This document shows, piece by piece, positions 33,501 through 40,123 of a stretch of DNA of 42,476 nt (the stretch's first letter is position 1; each line of letters begins with the position of its first letter). Origin of the DNA: a virus. The stretch lies in the IMG/VR virus record IMGVR_UViG_3300024433_000015, positions 1-42,476 of that record; one strand, given 5' to 3'. The notes below the pieces were generated by a model. The model saw only the letters and a program-made list of their open reading frames with translations. It searched no databases and was not told the DNA's origin. The position numbers and the translations under genes were made by a program.

Positions 33501-35719
33501 ATGATTATGTATTTCAGCGGATAAAGGTAGCGAGAGATATGTATGGTGAATTCGAAGATTTGATGAAAGCATGGGGAGTCACAAATGTAAAGATATTGAA
33601 AATTCTTAGAAAGGAGTGGGAAAAATATTGGGAAGAAGTTATTAAGGATTTAGGAAGGGGGCAAAGGGGTTTAATTGGGTGGATTGATGGGTTGAAAGCG
33701 TTTGCTCAAATGTTATCTAGTTTGGTGTCAGTATTCCGAAATTTAATGGAGGCTTTGGGTATAACAGAAGGATTTTTGTTCCGTGTTACTAATGCTTTGG
33801 ATGCAGTAGCTAAAGGAGCAAACTCTGCTGCTGCTTCTTTAAAGTTTATGCAGGAAGCAAAAGAATGGGGGCAAGGAGAAGGAGGCAATGCTCTTTTAAG
33901 TACTTTAGGGCAGGTGGCTGGAGCAATCAGTTTGGTTGTAACAATAGCCACTACTGCAATATCTGTTTTTAAAGCACTGTTTGGGGGTAAAAGTAAAGAA
34001 CAGAAAGCAGCGGAGGCGGCTCGTCAAGCAGAAGAAAGGCTTAAACAGGCAATTGATGGTGTAATTCGTAGCTTGCAACATCTTGGGAAGGTGTCAGAAA
34101 GTACGGCTGAAGAGATTTATGAATTGGCAAAGGAAGTTGGTCATACTAATGCCGTATTTATGCGGCTTTCTAATATTATGAAGGATACTGGAGTAAACAC
34201 AAAAAATTTTACTAAATATATAGACATGATGCGACACATGATTGAACGGGCTAAAAAAGGTTTAATGGATATGGCAGATTTTGTAAAGTCTTTTGGTAGT
34301 GCTTTCAGTGAAATACTTAAAGCTGCTCAGGAGTTAGGTCTTGAAGGTTCACGAGCCATGAGGAAGCTGATTTTAGAGGCTTTAGAAGCAGGGGTTTATA
34401 TTAAAGAACTGTATGATTATCTTGAAAGTAAATTGTTTAAGGCAGCCCAGGGTCTTCATGCTATGATATTGAATGTGGCAAAAGGTGCCACTGATATAGT
34501 GGAGAAGTTACGAGATTTAAAGAAAGAACGACGGGAAGTTCTTAAAAATATGGAACAAGCAAGGAAAGCTGTTGAAAAGCAAGCAAACTTAGATTTAAAA
34601 GAAATTATTAGGTTGAAGAAAAAGTTAGCATTATTGAAGGAAGGAACTAAGGAGTATGAAAAGATTTTTAATCAAATCTTGTTGTTGGAAACTAGAGGAA
34701 GTAAAGAATATCGGAAGCTCGTTAAAGAGTTAGAAAAATATAGAAAGCAATTATCTAAGATTGATATGGAGATGGGTGAGTATATGAAGATGATACATGA
34801 CATAGCAGTAGCTAGTCGGAAGGAACTTAAGCGTTTAGGATTGATTGCAGTTGGTACTTTTGGTGCTATGTTAAAGGCAGGGGTTCCTATGCTTGAAGCT
34901 ATGAAAGCAATGAAACCTGCTATAGATGCTCTTTTAGATAGGTATCGAATGTTGGGGTTGAAAGTTCCTGATGCCCTTAAACCTATGATAAAATTATTTC
35001 GGTCTATGCGAAAAAATGAGGAGTTTTATGAGGGTCTCCAAGGTTTGATGGATTTGGTAGAAGGTTTAGGTGATAGTGCAATGTTGACAGGAGACATGTT
35101 TAAATTGTTACAAAAGCAGGCAGGACAATATTGGAAACAACTAATTACGAAGAAAAAAGAAGGAGGATTTGGGTTTGAGACAGGGGAGGCGGCTCGTATG
35201 ATGTTTCCAATGCTACAAAAATTCTGGTGGTATGCTAAGGCGTATGGGTATAAATTAACAAAGGATATAAGGGATGCTATAAAAGCTGCTAAGGAAGCTG
35301 GATTGAAATTTGAAAAACCAGATATTGAGAGACAATTAGATGCTTTTGAAAAGTTAAGGGTATCTAATAGAAATATTTTAGCTGGACAAACAGACCGTAT
35401 GGTTAGTTGGTTGAGGAAAATTAACAAAAATTTAAGCAATTTGGGAAGTGCTCAAGGTGGGGTTCCTTATTTAGGTCATACAAGTCTTATTCATGCTCAT
35501 AGAGGGGAAGCTATTTTACCAGGTAATTTGAATGATGCAATGAGGCGTTTCTTTACAGGTAGAGGGGGAGGTTTTGGTGGTGGAGAAGGTGGTGCTGGTG
35601 GCGTTGCCAAGGTGAATGTATCTATAGATGGTCAAGTTATTTATAGTGCTTTGGCTCCTTTTATTAGGGAAGGAGCACGCTATGCTGATTTCGAACCTGA
35701 TGCCGAAGGGGTTTATTAA
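30584..35719 (+). CDS. Tail tape measure protein, 1711 aa
   Basis: The largest gene. Residues about 85-300 are the TP901-type tape measure core (LTKGLYEIMSAGVSEPQQAF, LTDLATAASSLTAVM, HADELNEALGKIIPTAA, GLDVKEAATGLNRAM). Hydrophobic segments near 459-474 (YVIVGALAYVVIKKAL) and 1107-1135 may insert in the host membrane. Long helical coils follow, and the end (GHTSLIHAHRGEAILPGN) is the usual terminal motif. At about 0.15 nm per residue, family knowledge would predict a tail near 250 nm. The start lacks a strong ribosome binding site. The stop overlaps the next ATG (TAATG). Confidence 0.95.
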   Translation: MPGDYSQDINTNIGIDTGGAVTSVNNLSSSLGRTTEKTAKAVQGLGYMHLALVRIATYTAIFTAVGGLAKLFGDLATLELRLAEVSTLVDLRNKQAAASFYEVRAALLKLDPRLGNAIDLTKGLYEIMSAGVSEPQQAFKLLVVSAKYAKAGLTDLATAASSLTAVMKAYRLPAEMMREVSDRLFASVMEGKYHADELNEALGKIIPTAAAMGVPIGEIVSILAILTQRGLDVKEAATGLNRAMISFLRPTEGSIKMFKRLGWEWGRDAFRALGLTGTLKRLDQTSQRYSNLLPQIFRRQRALRVGFILSGKALEDVERMMQKGNKATEEGGEVNRAYIKINRTVIGELKILQAQLLQTTNKWLKFSESARIGVQGFRYIATAAIQGIEGFIGYGVALGVIRTLLKKTGVTFLSTQATMQKYQIAQDKLKHSSEVYYRHARLRNMQMERKIKLMGRIKGYVIVGALAYVVIKKALNEWEKSSDKAIASLIKQGQKTKELRTQLDFTSTAYRMATGEALNLAKKGMDEGINAAFEKTIKIAGEFNNKWRFSTKLIEDMGRGTTLTAKGMEAFRKDMHSLFEGIKTGSVDVKEFNALLLWLSKAWGLQTERIKKVKQELQDYGRIFTSMGNDAEKYFDLLAQLLKGMGIDLKGVKKDALELAEGHKKAFEIADKSYREMTFVLRDLQDAAGAAAMHPRTIAEQFPMDKIKSMYAIIKRFTGDISDLDELVIMRLREMGINVEKIIEKLKKAEPAMRDTFDVKRVLEHQAAIDDWARTFGAKTEELAPTWQKFSQMIAGAVIEWKKRLAIGIADVGAFVEEHRQYIKIMKLNWDRFKHLVAPVYREIVEVWLAALSKGTDKHAKLVEKATKAWETGANDIMKIQTNIAEFENELLGRRYENIVLKTKEENELLSQKFDKQYSLMVQAYGLSWKLGLEYLAKKALLLKKEEKAEEVSVFRRLDVYLKAKKETLDHDYDYVFQRIKVARDMYGEFEDLMKAWGVTNVKILKILRKEWEKYWEEVIKDLGRGQRGLIGWIDGLKAFAQMLSSLVSVFRNLMEALGITEGFLFRVTNALDAVAKGANSAAASLKFMQEAKEWGQGEGGNALLSTLGQVAGAISLVVTIATTAISVFKALFGGKSKEQKAAEAARQAEERLKQAIDGVIRSLQHLGKVSESTAEEIYELAKEVGHTNAVFMRLSNIMKDTGVNTKNFTKYIDMMRHMIERAKKGLMDMADFVKSFGSAFSEILKAAQELGLEGSRAMRKLILEALEAGVYIKELYDYLESKLFKAAQGLHAMILNVAKGATDIVEKLRDLKKERREVLKNMEQARKAVEKQANLDLKEIIRLKKKLALLKEGTKEYEKIFNQILLLETRGSKEYRKLVKELEKYRKQLSKIDMEMGEYMKMIHDIAVASRKELKRLGLIAVGTFGAMLKAGVPMLEAMKAMKPAIDALLDRYRMLGLKVPDALKPMIKLFRSMRKNEEFYEGLQGLMDLVEGLGDSAMLTGDMFKLLQKQAGQYWKQLITKKKEGGFGFETGEAARMMFPMLQKFWWYAKAYGYKLTKDIRDAIKAAKEAGLKFEKPDIERQLDAFEKLRVSNRNILAGQTDRMVSWLRKINKNLSNLGSAQGGVPYLGHTSLIHAHRGEAILPGNLNDAMRRFFTGRGGGFGGGEGGAGGVAKVNVSIDGQVIYSALAPFIREGARYADFEPDAEGVY

Positions 35720-36822
35720 TGGGAAAACAACGGTTTTTATTTGACAAAATCACAAAAGAGGGCACTTTGTTCCCTATTGTAAGTACTGATTACCATCCTT
35801 CATATCCTGTAAGTAAAATTCAAAATATTTGGTCAGATTATTGGTATCGGACAAAGTATGGAGCAAATTCGGGGTGGGGTTCTTTTAATATTAATACTAA
35901 TAATAAATGGATAGATTTTAATGAGGGAGGAGGAGAACTATCAGCTCAGATTGTTGTTAATGATTATGATGCGAGTACATTATGTACAGCTATTAAAACT
36001 GCTATGGAGACTGTAGGAGCTTTAACTTATACTGTGACATATTCAGATACCTCAAATAAGTTTACGATTACAGGAAGTGGGGCTTTTACTCTTTTATGGC
36101 AATCAGGGAGTCATTCAGCAACCAGTGTCGGAAGTACTATTGGGTATTATGTTGGGGCGGATGATACAGGGGGGAGTTCTTATCCTGGAGACTACCCTAG
36201 AATTCATAGTCAAGCAGGGGTTGTGATTGAGTCAGGAGATTCTTCAGCCATTAGTACTACGGGTTGTGCTCTTTTCGGGTTAAACTTACTTTCAGCCTAT
36301 CAGACATTAAAGTTGCAACGATGGACTGGTAGTGCTTGGGAAGATAAAGCTGATTTTGATTATGATTTTGCTAATAAACGAGCTATTTGTTTTTATGCTG
36401 AAACATCTTCTACTAAATATCGGATATATATACGAGATAGAGAAAATCCCGCTGGTTTTTCTCAGATAGGAGCAATTCGATTAGGGGATTATAAAGAACT
36501 TAGTCAAGGGTATGAGTATGGAGCATTGCATGAATTGGATGATGTTAGTCCTCGTCAATATTCAAAAAAGGGTTATGTAAATATTACGGTTGGATATGAG
36601 ATGGATATTGAGGCAGTAGAATATACTTGTCAATCTTCTGATGAAGAAAAGATTAAAACTGTTTGGAAAAATACTTTGAACAGGTATCCTTTGGTTTTTG
36701 TTCGAGACGCTTCTCAGGCTAAGGAAACAATGAAATATATTTTATTTAGGGATAAATTTAGAAGAGTACAAGAGGATGGATATACAAAGGTAATTTCCCT
36801 TTGTTGGGAGGAATGTAGGTAA
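35719..36822 (+). CDS. Distal tail / minor tail protein
   Basis: A 367-residue beta-rich protein right after the tape measure. The N-terminus (MGKQRFLFDKITKEGTLFPI) is followed by many short strands; the middle (ALTYTVTYSDTSNKFTITGS, then LWQSGS) looks like a small insertion domain of the kind found in tail-tip or fibre proteins, and the end returns to a compact domain (SKKGYVNITVGYEMDIEAVE). Likely the ring connecting tube and hub. Stop overlaps the next start (TAATG). Assigned by position and composition. Confidence 0.6.
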   Translation: MGKQRFLFDKITKEGTLFPIVSTDYHPSYPVSKIQNIWSDYWYRTKYGANSGWGSFNINTNNKWIDFNEGGGELSAQIVVNDYDASTLCTAIKTAMETVGALTYTVTYSDTSNKFTITGSGAFTLLWQSGSHSATSVGSTIGYYVGADDTGGSSYPGDYPRIHSQAGVVIESGDSSAISTTGCALFGLNLLSAYQTLKLQRWTGSAWEDKADFDYDFANKRAICFYAETSSTKYRIYIRDRENPAGFSQIGAIRLGDYKELSQGYEYGALHELDDVSPRQYSKKGYVNITVGYEMDIEAVEYTCQSSDEEKIKTVWKNTLNRYPLVFVRDASQAKETMKYILFRDKFRRVQEDGYTKVISLCWEECR

Positions 36823-39281
36823 TGCCAATACAAACTTGGGAAGAACTTGTTGCTTTACCTAATCCTGACCTTATAGTTTTAGTTGAATTTAATCTGGGGT
36901 GGGAGACTCCTTGTGGAGATGACTGGACTTCTGAAGGGAGTAATACTTATTCTCATGCTTGTATTGAAGAGGAGGTGAACGCTTGTACTGATGATGGGCA
37001 GGAATTAACAAAGAAGAACAGTGTAGCAGAGGTAAAAGCCGTTGCGGGTAGTTTTTATTTTGATTTATTTGAACAAAAGATATATGTACATGCTTTTGAT
37101 AATGATATATTGAGTAATGATGCAGTAACAATTACGATTATGGTGTTTTTATGGAAGTATATTTCTTCAAAACCTGTTATTTTTAATAATCATCAATATC
37201 GTCCTTTAGCTACTTTAGATAGTTTACCTGCCTTGAGTTTATCTGTGGATGATATAGTAGATGGAACTTATAAATTTAATTTTGGTAGTTTTCATGTTAT
37301 GAATGATGGTTGGTTTGATAAAGCATCTGATAAATACGTTTGGATGAATCGTCGAATCTTAATAAAACTTGGTGGGGAGGATTTACCTTATAGTGAATAT
37401 CAAATGTATTTTGTGGGAAGGGTTTCGGATATTTATGTAGAAGATGAGAGGGCATTTTTTAGTGTAAAAGACATTCGAGTAGGTACTTTTTCACAGTTAC
37501 CTATTAATCATTATTGGAAATCTAATTATCCTAATATGGCTGATTTAGATGAATCGAAGCCAGAACAAATAGGTTATGGAGAAAAAGAAAATATTATTCC
37601 TGTTTGTATAGACCCTACAGTAAGTACGGGTGGTAAGTGGAAGATTGGGGGAAGGAAAATTAAAGAGTTTGTTCAGATTCGAAAGAATGGTAATGTTCTT
37701 ATTTCTGGAACAGATTATACGGAAGATTTGAATAATGCTGAGTTTACTTTAAATGTTTCTTTTAGTGCTGATAATGGGGATGTTTTGGAAGTTGATGCAA
37801 AAGGGATTGTGGATGCTAGTAATAATATGCTATATAAGGGAGCAGATATTGCTTTAGATATTTTAAAGCATTACTTGGGGTTTATTGATGATGATTTGGA
37901 TTTAGATTCTTTTGCTGCTACGAATGCAGTTCGAACTTATGCTCTTTGTCCTTTTATTGATGTTGATACGTCTTCAAGAGAAATTTTACAAACAGTTGGA
38001 CGAAGTATAATTGCTTTTTTTAGTCCTACTGAGGAAGGAAAGCTTTCTTTTGAAGCTTACGAACCTACAGTTCCAGCAGGGACTTTGGAATTATTTGACC
38101 CTGATTATCGTACCTGGAAGGTGGGGAAAGACCACAAGTTTGTTCGGAATAAAGTTAAGATTGAATATAACTATAACCCTAAAACACAGAAGTTTAAGGT
38201 TGTTGAGCGGAATAACTATAAAGTATTGCATAAATATGGAGTACGGGAAACACTCTCTTTGAAAACTTATATTAAAAATAAAGCGGATGCAGAAACAATT
38301 GCAGAAGGTGTTCGGGATATGGTTTCGAAACCAATAACGACTGTGGATACTTCTTTTGGTGTGAAAGGTTTTGTGTTATTCCCGACACGGAAAGTGAAAA
38401 TGACTAAAGGGAGAGCTGCGGATGTAGGTGGTAGTTTCAGTAAGAAGGTTTTTAGGGTTAAGGAAGTTTCAAAGGATACAACATCTGAGGCAACTCATGT
38501 TGTAGGTATGGATGACCTTCAGACTCTTGGGGAGTCTTTTTGTTATGTCTGTTTTAGTTGTCAAAATTGTGTGTCTGAGGAATCAAGCTGTCAAAATTGT
38601 TATACATGTCAAAATTGTTATACTACTCAAGGGGGTTGTCAGAGCTGTGATGTTTGTCAGTTATGTGTTTCTACTCAGACAGGTTGTGAGGTGTGTGATA
38701 TATGTCAAAATTGTGATACGTGTCAACAGACAGTTGGAAGTTGTGTGACCTGTGAAAGCTGTTATGGATGTCAGTTATGTAATACTTGTGAATCTGTGGT
38801 GTCATTTTGTGAAACGTGTGAAGGTTGTTTTGGATGTCAGTTATGTTTTTCGTGTCAATCAAGTGTGACCCAGTGTGAGACCTGTGAGTTATGTAATGTT
38901 TGTGAAGCATGTGATGCTTGTCAGATAAATGTAGGAACTTGTGGAACTTGCCAGAATTGTGTCAGTTGCCAGGTTTCTTATTCGGCATGTCCAGGAGCCT
39001 GTGATACTTGTGATTCCTGTGAAGCATGTGTAACATGTCAACAAGGAGTTCAGTCTTGTATTTGTTGTCAAAATTGTGTTCAATGCCAGGTTAGATATAC
39101 TTGTGCTTCATGTGATACATGTGAAAATTGTAATACTTGTCAGAATTGTGTGACAGCTCAAGATTGTACTGTATGTGATGTGTGTGATACTTGTGAAGTG
39201 TGTGATACTTGTGATACGTGTGAGATATGCCAGATTTGTAATGCCTGTCAAAGTTGTGACATTTGTCAGTTAAATGTTTAA
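36822..39281 (+). CDS. Tail hub-like protein with C-terminal cysteine-ladder domain
   Basis: Residues 1 to about 573 look like a tail-tip hub protein: strand-rich, with segments such as YQMYFVGRVSDIYVEDERAF and EGKLSFEAYEPTVPAG, in the place after the distal tail gene. Residues 574-819 abruptly become CxxC repeats, about 68 Cys in 246 residues by hand count. Best units are 22 long: six Cys at every third position, then a Cys-free linker (for example CETCELCNVCEACDAC + QINVGT). Nearly all Cys codons are TGT. Residues between Cys are mostly Asp, Glu, Gln, Asn, Thr, Val, Leu. The next two genes are a free repeat protein and a radical SAM/SPASM enzyme, so the domain may be post-translationally modified. 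Metal binding is the alternative. Confidence 0.85.
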   Translation: MPIQTWEELVALPNPDLIVLVEFNLGWETPCGDDWTSEGSNTYSHACIEEEVNACTDDGQELTKKNSVAEVKAVAGSFYFDLFEQKIYVHAFDNDILSNDAVTITIMVFLWKYISSKPVIFNNHQYRPLATLDSLPALSLSVDDIVDGTYKFNFGSFHVMNDGWFDKASDKYVWMNRRILIKLGGEDLPYSEYQMYFVGRVSDIYVEDERAFFSVKDIRVGTFSQLPINHYWKSNYPNMADLDESKPEQIGYGEKENIIPVCIDPTVSTGGKWKIGGRKIKEFVQIRKNGNVLISGTDYTEDLNNAEFTLNVSFSADNGDVLEVDAKGIVDASNNMLYKGADIALDILKHYLGFIDDDLDLDSFAATNAVRTYALCPFIDVDTSSREILQTVGRSIIAFFSPTEEGKLSFEAYEPTVPAGTLELFDPDYRTWKVGKDHKFVRNKVKIEYNYNPKTQKFKVVERNNYKVLHKYGVRETLSLKTYIKNKADAETIAEGVRDMVSKPITTVDTSFGVKGFVLFPTRKVKMTKGRAADVGGSFSKKVFRVKEVSKDTTSEATHVVGMDDLQTLGESFCYVCFSCQNCVSEESSCQNCYTCQNCYTTQGGCQSCDVCQLCVSTQTGCEVCDICQNCDTCQQTVGSCVTCESCYGCQLCNTCESVVSFCETCEGCFGCQLCFSCQSSVTQCETCELCNVCEACDACQINVGTCGTCQNCVSCQVSYSACPGACDTCDSCEACVTCQQGVQSCICCQNCVQCQVRYTCASCDTCENCNTCQNCVTAQDCTVCDVCDTCEVCDTCDTCEICQICNACQSCDICQLNV
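38541..39278 (+). repeat. CxxC repeat-coding region of the hub gene
   Basis: About 738 bases with TGT every 9 bases over long runs and a 66-base (22-codon) higher period, for example the three units from about 38742 to 38939. The copies are diverged in sequence but strict in Cys spacing, so selection on spacing is likely. The antisense frames in this region are shadows. Confidence 0.85.
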
Positions 39282-39293
39282 TGGAGGATAATA

Positions 39294-40055
39294 GTGGCTT
39301 GTAACGTCTGTGAGCAATGTGATACCTGCCAGCTCTGTGTATCAACGGAATGTTCTACCTGTGAAATCTGTGTTTCGTGTCAACAGGATGTGGCAAGTTG
39401 TACTACTTGTCAATTATGTAATACATGTGAATTAAACGTGACGACTTGTCAAACTTGTGAAATTTGTAATACATGTGAATTATGTGTATCAACTGAGGGG
39501 GGTTGTTATATATGTGACACGTGTGAACAATGTGTAGCTTGTCAATTATGTAATACTAATCAGGGTGGATGTCAGCAATGTGATTCCTGTGAAGCGTGTG
39601 TGGCTTGTCAATTATGCAATACAACCCAATTAGGTTGTGTTACTTGTGTAGCTTGTCAATTATGTAATACGTGTGAACAGTGTGTGGCTGACCAAGGAGG
39701 GTGTTCGGTATGTAATACTTGTCAGGCGTGTGTGGCATCTCAAGCTTGTGGAAGTTGTGATACGTGTCAACAATGTGTTAATTGTGAATTTTGTAATACT
39801 TGGCAAGGAGGATGTCAGGAATGTGATTCTTGTCAGCATTGTTATACAAATCAAGGGGAATGTGCTGTTTGTGATGTGTGTAATGCTTGTCAGAATTGTT
39901 TTAGTTGTCAACAGACTTTTACCTGTGTTTCATGTGATGTATGTCAGATATGTAATACGTGTGCGACATGTGATGTAACATGTCAAGGTTGTGATACATG
40001 TGAACAGTGTGTTGCGTGTCAAACTTGTGTTTTGTGTGAACTTGAGGTTTTGTAA
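39294..40055 (+). CDS. Free cysteine-ladder protein, 253 aa (about 69 Cys)
   Basis: The whole protein is CxxC repeats, the same as the end of the preceding gene, with about 69 Cys by hand count (27%). Units run six Cys then a linker such as NTNQGG, NTTQLG, VADQGG or NTWQGG, again a 22-residue period. It starts at GTG 39294 with GGAGG (39283-39287) 6 bases upstream, only 12 bases after the hub stop. There is no signal peptide, no basic leader region and no other domain. It could be a separate tail-tip part, a substrate of the next gene's enzyme, or a partner that pairs with the hub repeat domain. A metallothionein-like role is an alternative. I know no named family that matches. Confidence 0.88.
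   Translation: MACNVCEQCDTCQLCVSTECSTCEICVSCQQDVASCTTCQLCNTCELNVTTCQTCEICNTCELCVSTEGGCYICDTCEQCVACQLCNTNQGGCQQCDSCEACVACQLCNTTQLGCVTCVACQLCNTCEQCVADQGGCSVCNTCQACVASQACGSCDTCQQCVNCEFCNTWQGGCQECDSCQHCYTNQGECAVCDVCNACQNCFSCQQTFTCVSCDVCQICNTCATCDVTCQGCDTCEQCVACQTCVLCELEVL
39300..40037 (+). repeat. CxxC repeat-coding region of the free protein
   Basis: Covers the gene almost end to end. Recurrent short DNA words such as TGTCAATTATGTAATAC recur several times (near 39407, 39540, 39607 and 39652), which shows repeat expansion or exchange between units. TGT is by far the main Cys codon. Confidence 0.85.
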
Positions 40056-40123
40056 GTTGTGGTATATAAATTGAAGAATTTTTTGATTTATGGGTATATA
40101 TTATATAGAGATGGAGGATTTTT

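Noticed and set aside
38671-39345. Antisense open frames opposite the Cys-repeat genes (His/Thr-rich translations)
   Set aside because: They are shadows of TGT repeats read on the other strand (ACA); no ribosome sites, and the + strand genes are well supported.
38541-40037. CRISPR or satellite-type repeat
   Set aside because: The periodicity is codon-based, in frame and degenerate in DNA, so it is protein repeat coding, not a DNA element.
40071-40102. Promoter-like TTGAAG / TATATT before the radical SAM gene
   Set aside because: Spacing is 18-20 and the -35 is poor in a very A+T-rich gap, so chance is likely; a dedicated promoter remains possible.
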